Source of the DNA: Halichondria panicea
Taxonomy: Eukaryota > Porifera > Demospongiae > Suberitida > Halichondriidae
Direction of reading: 5' to 3'
DNA: 64,000 nt
NCBI RefSeq assembly: GCF_963675165.1
Contig: NC_087384.1
Span: 4,643,182 to 4,707,181 of the forward strand
How positions within the stretch are numbered: the stretch's first letter is position 1; each line of letters opens with the position of its first letter. This document shows positions 30,970 through 41,840 of this stretch, piece by piece. Below the pieces are notes generated by a model, which worked only from the letters and a program-made list of their open reading frames with translations, had not been told where the DNA came from and did not search any database. The translations under genes were made by a program, and so were the position numbers.

Positions 30970-33549
30970 ATGGCAGTAAACAAGCAGTCCAGAAGAGCAG
31001 AGAGCCTGTCCATCACCATCTCAAATTCAGCAAAGAAGTACTCTGACTTCAGCCACACAGAACCACAAGTACAGCCAAACTTCTCTCTCTCTATTCCTAT
31101 CGAGTTGCTGCATCATTGGTACATGAACAAGAAGGCAGAAGAGACATTCATTAGCTTAGTTAATAGCATGGTAACAATAGTTAAACTAGCACAAAGCGAT
31201 CGTCTGGAGAAAAGGCTTGCAGAACAAGCTAGCAAGGTAGCAAGAAGGATACGGGGGCTAAAAGGAAGAAGGAGGTATGCCGTACTTGCTGGAGAATACA
31301 ACCTCTTCGTGCTTGATGGAGAAGCAGAATCGTATTCTGAAATTGAGCAGCAACTATCCACTGAATCTCCACAGCCAACAACAATCCCCGAAACAAGTAG
31401 ACCTACCACAGCACACATCAACAAAGGCAAAAAAGTTCACGAGGTATCACCACGACAGGTAAAACGAAAGCTAGCACACTGTAAGAGCTCTGCAGAGCAA
31501 GCGCTTTGGTTTTGTGAATCATTCGGTCTTCAGCCAGAATCTTTAGAGCTACGCAAACAGACAGGATCTCCCATCAAATTCAATTTTTTATCTAGCCCAT
31601 CTCACAAGCCACAACATCAAACGCCAGCTCTTTCACCAAACGATTCTGCGAGGGTACAGCAAGCTCTTTATGTACTTGACAGGTTTGCTGTGAGTGACGA
31701 AGCTTATCATGAATTGAGCGTCGCATCTGATTTACCACCACTGTACCGAATCAAGGATGCTCGCCTCTCAATTAACAACTCTCTCGACATCCGACATCTC
31801 GAAGGTCCTTATCCTGGTGCTTATAGACCACCGAAAGCTGCAATCCAGGAAGAGCTAGCTAAGATCGTAAGTAAAGAAGAAATTATACATTATTATTATG
31901 GATTATTATTTTAGGTTCATTCAGGGAAAGCTATCACCCAACCAGTAAAAGTAAAACTCAGTGGTGACGGAGCCAGATTCACAAGATCATCCAATATCAT
32001 ACTTCTCTCATTTGCATTTCCAGAAATTCAAGACAATGTTTTATCAGGCATGGGTAAGCTTAACAATAAAAATATTAAACGAGAAAGTGGTGAAAATATT
32101 TTTATATTGACATTCATACAGGCAATCATACTTTTGCTGGCCTAAAAGCCGAAGAGTCGTATGAAACAATTAGTTCAGGACTATCTGAGGTATTGAAGGA
32201 GTTGAACGACATCATTTCACACCCACTACTCACTGTTGATGAAACAGAGTACCGCCTTGAGTTTTTCCTGGGTAGTGATTACAAGGTGAGAATGTATAGT
32301 TAATTACTGACTATAAAAATTGCATTATTAGTTTCTTTTACTGAGTATGGGCCTCAACAAAGCAACCTCTATGTACGCTTGTGTCTGGTGTACCATCAAG
32401 AAGGATGAAAGGTATATCTATAATTATTATATGCTTAAACCTAGCTTCCCCATTTGCCGCTATAGGTGGGATATGTCAAAGGATAGGGCTGACTACACCG
32501 TAACAAATGCAAGAACATTGAGTTCCCTACAAGCAAAAGGCGCACTTCCCAGCAGTAAACCAGCAAGTGTACGACTAGGATCAATTACAACACCACTACT
32601 GAACATAGAGCCAGACCATATAATACCCGATGAGCTACACCTACTCCTACGTATAGCTGACGTTTTAACAAGAAATCTCATTCTAGAGATAGTGGCATCT
32701 GCTAAACAAGACAGACAAGGAAACGCACATATACTCACTCACCTACAAACACTACAGACGATCATTAAAGACTGTGGTATCACGTTCAGGGTATGGGAAG
32801 CAAGGGGTCCAGATGGCAAAGCTTCTGGACATTACGAATGGACATCACTGCAGGGGAACGACACCAAGAAGTTTCTGGAACGTCTCCCAGTGAGGTTTGC
32901 TGACCTACTGAAGGAAGAAATTCAAGCTAAAATGGCCCAACTTTGGACAGTGAGTACTAATTAAATTTCCCTTCGCATTTTACAAACATAATTATTTATA
33001 TGGTCTGGCTCTATAGGAATTTCTCTCTTTGTATAAGATGGTTTCTAGCTGGACTCCACCTCCCAGTGAAGTGGTTGAGCAAAAGGTATAGTGTTAGTTT
33101 ACTAGTAGGGAGAACCATTGTATCTAATTTACTATAATCTATCATGATAGGCGAAAGACTGGATAAGGCTTTTCTTGAGCTTGAAGCACAAGTGTCAAGG
33201 GTTTCAGGAAAAGAATATTACGCCCTATATGCACACACTGGTCTTTCACTTCCCTTACTTTATTTCAAAATACGGAAATGTCAAGATGTTTAGTGGACAA
33301 GGTGAGTTCGAGTGTAAAGAGATAACATTTTAATCACCTTTTTCTCTAGGGGTGGAGAAAAATAATGATGACGCCAAGAGACACTACTTCTCCAGTAATC
33401 TGCATGACCCAGTGGGGGAGGTTCTGAAAGCTGAAGCGAGAATAGACGAGACATCACAATTTAAGCGAAAGAAACGAAAGTACATACGAAAAACTCCATT
33501 AGATTTAGTAGACATGAACAAACAGCCACGACTTGACTCTGAATCATGA
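30970..33549 (+). CDS. Spliced transposase-like protein (multi-copy metazoan family)
   Basis: Eight exons: 30970-31866, 31915-32053, 32122-32285, 32332-32411, 32466-32949, 33017-33085, 33151-33301, 33350-33549. All joins are in frame and give 727 residues without a stop. The N-terminal third is basic with a coiled-coil-like stretch (RLEKRLAEQASKVARRIRGL). Then follow KLSGDGARFTRS (Asp 317), GNHTF, FLGSDYKFL (Asp 398), a CVWC pair (417-420), DELHLLLRIADV and GQGVEKNNDDAKRHYF (Glu 664), and a basic tail. This order matches a large uncharacterised family remembered from cnidarians, sponges and other animals. The acidic triad suggests a DDE/RNase H-like fold (inference). Introns and an intact frame suggest either a domesticated gene or a spliced transposon gene. 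Confidence 0.8.
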
Positions 33550-34523
33550 TTAATTCTACCCAACATAATAATATAGTATACTATATATCCTGATAGATTG
33601 TACACATTTACTATCTTCAAGTAAATGACTGCTAGCCTATACTTACTTGCAGCCATATACACTCACTTTACATTGCTGGTACATTGCGATTAATGGGGAA
33701 TTCCCCAAATTAGTGGCTCTACGCAGCTCTTGGGTATGTGTAGATAATGCGATACGTCATTGATAATTGTGGATTTTTTGACAAAACTGGACACATTTTG
33801 GAACCGCTTAGTCCACTTTATATCGAGCAGCAGCCGCTTTAAGCAGCAGAGTAGGCCGTATATTTTTGCTGGCAATCGGCAAAAATGAAAATATATGTGT
33901 AAGAATGCCGCAAATCAAACACAAAAATACAAAATAATCAAATTTTACAATACAATACACGAGACAAGCGCTGAAACATTGATCAACAAAAGCAGTTAGG
34001 GAACTTATACAAGCTGGCTGGCTAGCTTCTTGTGGGATTCCAAGGTTAGCTAAGGTGTATTTCTTCTTCTTTGTATCGGCAAATCAACTGAAAGTAGCTC
34101 CCTACAAGGGAAAAAGGGAAGCATAGCCTTTGGTCTCATAAGAACACATATAAAATCATACCGTAATATACAGAAAATTACTAACTGATTTACTGACATA
34201 TTTTAATTGGTGTCCAGTCATTGCTGGCAATGGGTATATTTGATTTACACGCGAGAGTAATCTGATAAACCACGAGGCGCAGCCGAGTTGGTTTATCTGA
34301 TTACTCGAGCGTATAAAGCAAATATACCACGAGAGGCCATAGTTTAACTGGCTTGTACTATGTTTAGAACTGTACTACTATGTTTAGCTACTTCCTGTCA
34401 TGCTTCTTCAATGAATATGCTTATAACTACTGTTTGACGTCACTGTTGCTATAGCTATGCAATGAATTTGCTATTTTTTTAAAAAGCGATGGCTGATTCA
34501 AGCAAGCGTCTATGATTCAAGCA
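33550..34523. other. 3' flank and spacer within HEATR6 intron 7
   Basis: No gene is supported. A fold-back at about 34240-34330 pairs GTATATTTG/ATTACTCG words around a GAGGCGCAGCCGAG centre. The - strand frames at 33384-33662 and 33690-33875 are mainly antisense to the last exon or unsupported. Confidence 0.4.
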
Positions 34524-35296
34524 GAGATACAAAAGAAAGGGGATTGGAAACAAAATTTTTACGAAATTTTTGCGTGAAGCATTCCGTGTTATAGGGCGTG
34601 GCTAAAACTACAAAGGATTATATTTATAGTCAGCATGCTCATTACCTGTCTTGACTGCTCTACAATGTGCTGTACATAGAAACAGTGAAATTGATCATTT
34701 TTAATGTTGATTTTTCTAAAAAGTAAAGAGAATTTAGCTCTAAAAAGTCGACTAAGCAACGCAGCCACTATTACTAGACAAATAAATGCTATGCAAGAAG
34801 AAATAGCCTTTACTATGAAGTCGTAGGAGGGACAGGCCCGTGGTGTGTCTAAAAGTACACTAAAGCAGTTTAAAGGACTATACTGCAAACGTTTATGAAC
34901 AGTACAGCTTATTTATAGCATGAAGCCATTCTATGTAGCACTTAGATACATAATAACCAAGTCAAGCAATGTCCTTTGCTGTTTTGACTTCACAGGAGGG
35001 ACAGAGAAAAGTTGACATAGAGTAATTCAAGCTAAACTCAAAAAAATTGGAAACAGAGTAAAGACAACAGACTTAGAGCTTGTCAGTGGTATAAGCTTAC
35101 TTCTCTCAAGTATCTCCCAGGCCCTGAGTGATCTCTAGTGGATAGGAGAGCTAGAAACCAGGGATACAAAACCGTAGCGCAGTCCTCCATGTAATTATTT
35201 GCGAGCGCAATAATTACACGGAGTGCTTCACCGGATGTCAGTCCTTTTACATAGGGCGTGGGCGGTCGTTTCCAATCCCCTTTCTTTTGTATCTCT
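34524..35296. mobile_element. 773-bp TIR element, 9-bp TSD
   Basis: Left end AGAGATACAAAAGAAAGGGG followed by ATTGGAAAC, right end the inverse ending TTTTGTATCTCT. A perfect 9-bp duplication GATTCAAGC flanks it (34515-34523 and 35297-35305). No transposase is encoded; the - strand frames at 34589-34888 and 35083-35418 are short and lack motifs. The GGGATTGGAAACG-type subterminal word recurs at about 16762, 17250, 60770 and 63617, pointing to a dispersed family. Confidence 0.87.
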
Positions 35297-35825
35297 GATT
35301 CAAGCAAGCAATTGTGAAGGCTGTGTTTCTGCATCTTTATAGAAGGCACTTCAAGAAAGTACACTGGTGCTACTTGTCTACAAAGAGTGCAAATGTACCC
35401 CAAAATATCATTCCACAAGCCTACTGTACTGGCCCAGTGCAGTGCAGTCTCTTTAGTCTGAGAAACACTCGGCAGTCTGGACCCTTCTTACTGCTCCTGG
35501 TCCCATGCAGCAATGTAATAAGCAGGTTGTGACAACCAATGTTGAAAGTTGAAAAAAAGCAACACAAACAAACCAGTATCGTTCGATTCACGATCACGGA
35601 GTTCTTCGAAATTTGCCTCCTTTTTGGAACTATTCATCGCTCGAACTTGGCTCTTTTTATGTTGACTAAAATCATTAGTAGTCTGTTTTGTATTGAATTC
35701 TCTCTAACTCTAATATTGCTAATATTGATTGAATTGAGTAGTGTGTCATTGTTTTAATTGAAACAGTGTGTCAATTTTGTTGCAAAGGTGGGATACTGTA
35801 TTCAGTTCTAGCTGTACATGTAGTT

Positions 35826-35893
35826 TGACCACAGCCATGGTATATGGAAGTTATACACTAGGGTATAACTGCCATATACCATGGCTGTGGTCA
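35826..35893. repeat. 68-bp palindrome
   Basis: Arms TGACCACAGCCATGGTATAT plus GG and their inverse, with a second inner pairing GTTATAC/GTATAAC around CACTAGG. The perfect outer arm of 22 bp suggests a recent fold-back insertion or a former MITE. No flanking duplication is clear. Confidence 0.75.
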
Positions 35894-36026
35894 GACAGGT
35901 TGTATAAGTAGTATAAACTACAACTGAAGCCTTTGATCTTTGGTGCAACCATAGTACAAATATATATATCCATGTGCTATATAGTTAGTATAATTATGCT
36001 GCTAACAACTCCATGGAATTTTAATC

Positions 36027-36095
36027 GGTGCGTATTCGCTTGGGTCACTGATACGATGTAGAAGGGCTTCGTTATCTGTACACGTTCTGGTGTGC
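36027..36095 (-). pseudogene. Array relic: 3' terminal fragment only
   Basis: GTGCGTATTCGCTTGGGTCA and the following ATACGATGTAGAAGGGCTTC match the 3' coding end (tail region) of the membrane-protein genes, then the match ends. It shows that another array copy once lay here or that a tail fragment was moved. Confidence 0.75.
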
Positions 36096-36377
36096 ATGTG
36101 CAGGGCTCGAAATTACAGTCGGACAACTGACAAAATCTGGTCATTATGTGAACATGACCGATTACTGCACTTGTTAGTCAGACATTTTGTCAGAGCATAT
36201 ACGCGTATACATGTAGAGCTAGACAGAGATAGGGGTTAGCTGTTCTAGCCCTTGTCAGAGTTTTAGTAGTTTAGAAAATTATTCGTTTGAGGCGTAGCCG
36301 CATGTGGGATACGGTAAAGCTGACTCCGACTGTCTGTTTATGCATGTGTCTGTCTGTCTGTGTGTCTGTTCCAGCTG

Positions 36378-37465
36378 TAGCCTCGATCCCAGGCCGAGTT
36401 TTCGCTTTTATAACGGTTAGGCGAACAACTGGGCCTGGTACTAGTTGTCTGCGCATGCGTCAATCGTTCGTCAGATTCTGACGAATGGATATTCTCGTTC
36501 ACTTTCGTGACATTTATATTCGTGTACTATCGTGTACTAGAAGTCAGTTCCCGTTTTATCATTATTGGAATCGATTGGAATGGCTCTTAGCTGAAGCTTC
36601 TCTCTTCTCTGAAGCTTATTCTGAAGACTGAACAACAAGGGAAGAGGTATAAAGCTTTGTCAAGCTTGTTAAGGTCAGATATTTTTGTGTGGGCCCTATG
36701 GCCGGCTATGCTATCAAGTCTTGTTCATGTTTGGCAAGAATGTAGGTAGACTATAGTTTCATCATTAATATGGTGGATCAAGTGAAGAGTGTGAGCTAGA
36801 GAACTTGGTGCTGCCATCATCAGCTCGTCGACAATGACACTATAACCGAGAAATTTAATATGTATAGATCTACACGTATTTAAAATGTCTACTTCTCTGT
36901 ACAGGAGCAATGGCTAATATCCAGCTATCCCAACAGTGCTCCTCTTGGCTATACTAACGGACGAGACTGGACAGTTTGAGGTAAGGGTTTAACCGTCTTT
37001 GGTTTCTTTTAATATTGTCCTATACTCACAGACACAGGACTGGAGTATGACCTGCTCATTCGAGCGTTGCTGGGTAGCTCAGAGACATCAAGAGAATCTA
37101 CGTTTTCTCAAGCAATGAGTTACGAGTTGGGGCCTAGAATCAGAGAAGTCCAGCAGCCTGCTAAATCTTTTTGAAACGTAATTTGAAGGCATTCAATCAT
37201 CCTGAAGTTGCCCTGGGTCACTGTAATTGTGCTGCAGCACAACTGGCAACTCCCCAGGCCTTTGTGAAGCAGCTCCCTATGTGCATCTTTTGTGTACTCA
37301 CTCTGTGCATTTTCTGTGTACAAATTTCTATTATTGATTTATTAAATATTTTTGCCGACCACAAATATACAATGAAAATTTGACGCATGCGCAGACAACT
37401 AGTACCAGGCCCAGTTGTTCGCCTAACCGTTATAAAAGCGAAAACTCGGCCTGGGATCGAGGCTA
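36378..37465. mobile_element. 1,088-bp TAG...CTA element with about 85-bp TIRs
   Basis: Begins TAGCCTCGATCCCAGGCCGA, continues through GTTTTCGCTTTTATAACGGT to GCGCATGCGTCA, and ends with the full reverse complement. Perfect 9-bp duplication TTCCAGCTG at 36369-36377 and 37466-37474. The insertion splits a repeat R1 copy, and the uninterrupted R1 copies at about 5317 and 12318 (TTCTAGCTGTAACTGC) represent the empty site. The interior contains no long open frame, so it is non-autonomous. It is the largest member of the family seen at 1828, 11372 and 16515. Confidence 0.93.
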
Positions 37466-37890
37466 TTCCAGCTGTAACTGCATGCTTAACAGTTGTAATG
37501 CAATGAAAACTATAGGCTTCTAGCCACGTTCTCTTGATTCGTGGATTAGCTTTTTTCCTGAGTTATGGCTAGTTTGACTCACAGTGAAGGCTGTTGCAGT
37601 CTCTTTAGAATCTTTCATAGCATCATCTGTTCGCACAAACATTTAACTTATGAGTTAGCTTTGCACTAAAGCGCTAGCTGTTTGTTAGTTATACCCGAGG
37701 CCGTGCCGTGGCCAGCGGGTATAGTAGTTTGTTGATTTGTTTGTTTGTTTGTTACCCCGAGGCACGCGTGGGCGGCCACGGGTATAGTAGTCCGTTGGTT
37801 TGTTTGTCTGTCTGTTTGTAATAATTATGTGAGTCTTCTCACCTGGATGCCACAGCACTTCGTTTACAGCATGGATAGTCTTCACACAAT
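37466..37890. repeat. Repeat R1 pieces (right half and a second copy)
   Basis: 37466-37600 is the right half of the R1 copy interrupted by the 1,088-bp element. 37690-37890 repeats the left R1 blocks (GGCCAGCGGGTATAGTAGTT, TAGTCCGTTGGTTTGTTTGT) with a TTTG-type microsatellite. No gene is supported. Confidence 0.6.
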
Positions 37891-38248
37891 ACTTTTAATA
37901 GTGACAGCTTTCTATGTTAAAGCCTCGTTGTCGAATAAAAACAAGCAAAAGCTATGAACTTGCACGTTGGCCTCTAGCTTACAGGCGTCCTTTATTCGAG
38001 GTAGGCCTACGTATTTACAGCTGAAGTGATCCTGTACCAGGAACAATGGAAAAGGGTCACTAAAGTAGAAAGCTAGAATTGCTCCTAGCCCCAGAAGATA
38101 CCAGGAGCCATATTTCTAAGACTAGGCTTCTTTGCTGTGATCATAGTCCACAGTGCATGTATCATCCACACCAAATCTCCATTTTTAAAAGTTACAGCAT
38201 GCCTCTACAAGGGAAGGTGGGGATACACTCTCTTTACGCCGCTATAGT

Positions 38249-39175
38249 GCATGTTACATTTCCGTATTTGTCATAAAAGTAAATTGGCTTCAACAGGCTA
38301 ATTTAAATCGAACACAACTGGCTGTAAGATGTAAAGACAAAGTCAAACGCATTCACTATACAGAACGTTTTAGTTTTCCATGCAGCGCCTCCGAAACCTT
38401 GCTACACTTGTGAAATGGCTTTCAGCAAATTACAATTATTGTGTATCCTTTGCCGTGGAGTAAATGAACAAGTATAGACAGTTAAAGTGAAAGCGATTGC
38501 CTGGATATAGAGCTTCTATAGATACTCATTGCTAGACTGTATGTGTGCTCATGTGCTTGTTGATACAGAACGAAAGAACAAAAAGAATCCAACTAATAGC
38601 CCCACAAAATCAGCGGTAAATCTATAAAAGAACAATTTACAGCAAATGGGCCATTTCTACACAATGCTTAGTACTTCAGTAACCAAAACAAAGCTATTCA
38701 AAATTGGAGGAGCAATATTTATTTATTCTGAACACAATATAACAATCACACAGAGGAGTTCAATGCAAGGTACTGTTAGCCTGATAAAGAAGAATATATA
38801 GCCATCCTAAAGACTGTGGCATGCATGCCTTACACTCCTTTCACTCATTGTAGTATGAGACGGCTGGTCCCAGTTCTGCATGGTTGCATGGCAGTGATTA
38901 CAGAACAGCCCTATGCGATATAGGGGATCACATCTCCTCGTCTGCATGTACATCAATGAATTTTGATAGTTAACTTTTTGTGTCGTATGTCAGCGTCCAA
39001 GATGGTCTGTGCCATTGTGTAAGTTAAGCAGGAACCATCCAATATTTTTATCTTATTTGTCACATTCGAGCACTGAAGTGTTCATCTGTTATCCACACTT
39101 AAACATGTTTGTTTGGCGTATAAACCATGTTAGGCATACTTGACTAGACACTAGAACTATACCTGTAGTGCAAAC
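38249..39175 (-). pseudogene. Array relic with 5' half only
   Basis: Recognisable from the loop before hydrophobic segment six (GTTACATTTCCGTATTTGTC) back to the signal-peptide region (about 39160). It has numerous indels, substitutions and stops. The 3' half of the gene is absent. It lies just beyond the 3' end of intact copy E. It is the most decayed recognisable copy of substantial length. Confidence 0.85.
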
Positions 39176-39483
39176 ACAATGCATTGTCTAACGTTCTAAA
39201 TTGTAAGGATAACAAACTGAAACCAGTTTTTAAATGCTGAAAAAATAATTTTGAAAACCAACAATAAAAGTACATCGATCCCCTTATGTAGATTCTGAAA
39301 TTACATGCATACAACACTGTACATATATAATGTTGTAAGGTAGAATTTCCATGCAATGTATGTTATTTTTGTGTTTAAAAACAAACCCTGAGTGTTTGTC
39401 ATAATAATTACAGTGAGCATAATACAGTAATAGTAATTGTTCTACATGTGCTACGTATATTCTACTAACAGCTGAAAATGTAT

Positions 39484-41136
39484 TCAAGTGGTTGGTGGTA
39501 ACAACGGTGCGTATTCGCTTGGGTCGCTGATACGATGTGGAAGGGCTTCGTTATCTGTAGACGATCCTGTTTGGTGTGTAACTCGTCTTCCGCGGCAGCA
39601 GCTGAAAGTACGCCTAGGGAGAGCAGATACCGTCCATGAAATGAACAATACGATGTACAGCATTAGTATTCCTGTAGCAATAATCACCACAAAAAGCCAT
39701 CCAGTACTCTTGTATGCTTCGCGATAAGTGTACCAAGATGTCCCTATCGCCAACACTATTAAAAGAAAAGCATCGAAATAGTTGTAACGGTCTTTCTTGT
39801 ATGGTCGTAAGCCAAGGATGATAGCAGGTGTAATAATTAACATCATTTGGCACACAATAAGGTGGTACGTCTGTGCACTAGAGGCTATGAATATTATTCT
39901 CAGCAGTAGGTAGACTCCAGCAAACCATCGACAGTCCCTAGTACCAGGTGTTGTGCCGTTCTTGAAATAGCCCTGTGTGATGTTTGCTAGCTCGTGAATT
40001 AGAACACATTTGATTTTGCAGGAAAAGAGACATCTCTGAAAGAAACGATTCTGGTAGAATAGCAGAAACACTGCTGGTAGGAGTACCATGGTAATAGTGA
40101 GGATTGATGAGAGTATAGCGAGTGGAATATATGTGTTCATTTTGAAATCAGCTGCGAAGAAGAGAGTGTATGTTACATTTCCGTACTTGTCATATAAAGG
40201 TATTGGCTTCAAGACGTTTAAAGAAATCGAGCAAAACCTGCTGTAGGATAGTAAAAACAAAGTTGCAAATGCATTCACTACAGGAGCTTTTAGTTCCCAG
40301 CGTCTTCGAAACCTTGCTAAGCACTTGTGAAATGGCCTCCAGCAAATTACAATTATCTTGCATCCTCTGTCGTGGAGTGAAATGAACAAGTACACAACCA
40401 AAGTGAAAACGATTGGATATAGAGCTGCTAGGTACTCCAATGCTACTACTGTAAGTGTGTTCATGTGCTCACTGATACAAAACGAAGGAATTAGGAACAT
40501 GAAGAAGTCCAAATTGAATAGCCCCATAAAATCAGTGACAAATTTATAAAAGGAATAAGAAGGTGTATATCCGCTTATAGCAAATGGGTCGTTTCTACAC
40601 AATGCTGTGTTTAGCACCTGAGCCATCAAAACAAAGCTATTCAGAACTGGAGAGGCGATATTTATCTGGAACACAATAACAATAACACAGATCAAAGTCA
40701 ATGGTACTGTAAGCCTGACAAAGAAGAGTAACCATCCTAAAGGCTGTGGTATGCATTTCTTACACTCTTTGTAGTACGAGAAGACGGCCGGTCCCAGTCC
40801 TGGTTGGCAGTGACTACAGAGCAGCCCTGTGCGATTGAGAGGACCACACATCTCCTCATCTAGCTTTGATACATCAGAGGGTACATCCATGAGTTGTGAT
40901 AGTCGACTATTTGTGTTGTATGGGCAGGCTCCAAAATGCTCTGTATCATTGTTGTAAGTTAAGCAGAAACCCTCTAATATTTCTGTCTTGTTTGTCACAT
41001 TTGAGCACTGCAATATAGTATTGATCTGCTGTCCACACTCACACTTGTTTGCTTGGCGTATAAACCATGTTGGGCATTCTTGACTGGACACTAAAACTAC
41101 CTGTAGTACTATCACAAATATTCCAAGTGTCGTCAT
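39484..41136 (-). CDS. Polytopic membrane protein, array copy E (intact)
   Basis: Intronless, 550 residues from ATG 41136. A GTG five codons upstream extends the frame but is not needed. Signal peptide MTTLGIFVIVLQVVLVSSQ; the ectodomain Cys, about ten hydrophobic segments and the tail EYAPLLPPTT are conserved. Segments two and three differ from copies A and B (AISGYTPSYSFYKFVTDFMG), a version shared with truncated copy F. The start lies about 705 bp from HEATR6 exon 8 on the other strand, so the gene is nested antisense in HEATR6 intron 7. Confidence 0.9.
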   Translation of the reverse strand: MTTLGIFVIVLQVVLVSSQECPTWFIRQANKCECGQQINTILQCSNVTNKTEILEGFCLTYNNDTEHFGACPYNTNSRLSQLMDVPSDVSKLDEEMCGPLNRTGLLCSHCQPGLGPAVFSYYKECKKCIPQPLGWLLFFVRLTVPLTLICVIVIVFQINIASPVLNSFVLMAQVLNTALCRNDPFAISGYTPSYSFYKFVTDFMGLFNLDFFMFLIPSFCISEHMNTLTVVALEYLAALYPIVFTLVVYLFISLHDRGCKIIVICWRPFHKCLARFRRRWELKAPVVNAFATLFLLSYSRFCSISLNVLKPIPLYDKYGNVTYTLFFAADFKMNTYIPLAILSSILTITMVLLPAVFLLFYQNRFFQRCLFSCKIKCVLIHELANITQGYFKNGTTPGTRDCRWFAGVYLLLRIIFIASSAQTYHLIVCQMMLIITPAIILGLRPYKKDRYNYFDAFLLIVLAIGTSWYTYREAYKSTGWLFVVIIATGILMLYIVLFISWTVSALPRRTFSCCRGRRVTHQTGSSTDNEALPHRISDPSEYAPLLPPTT

Positions 41137-41840
41137 CTTCAAACTAAACACTTGCTAGCAAAAAGATAATATTATCTATTTTGTGCCTTCAACCTACTGC
41201 TGAAGCAAACACGAAAAAAGTGGTAGACAAAACTATGATTGTGTGTGAAACACAAACACTGAGTCATTGAAACCTAACAGAGTTATTGCATGTACTATCA
41301 TACGCCTATTATACAGATAGTTATATAGTTTAGTCTGACAAACTGAAATTGAAACTTTACTGAAAACAAATACAATTATGATCATATAAGTATACCGGAG
41401 TCCGTTTAAAGCTCAAACAGGGTGGCTGGAATAAGGCCGGGGGGAGGAGGGGAGCTAATATTTCTTGCCATTATTTGCCATATAGTTTCTCAATTCTCAA
41501 TGTTCTCACATAATTATGCAGTGGCACAATAAATGTACGTACTGTTGTCTCAGGATTTCCCCCAAATTCAATTAGCTTATCAACATGTACATAAAGACTT
41601 ACATATATACGGTATTCCCAAATTCAATTAGCTTGTCAAACAGGGTGGGCCCCCCTGTTCTTACTGTGTGTTCTACTGCTGTGGGGGGAAACACTGGTAT
41701 CCAGTATAGTGTACAGCCTACATAGCCTCACACCATGTGTATACATGCAGTGTATGGAAGTGTTTATTTTACTATGAGTCACCACTTAAAGCTCTTCTTT
41801 TATACCCATACCCCATACCCATTCCACCCCACACACACAG

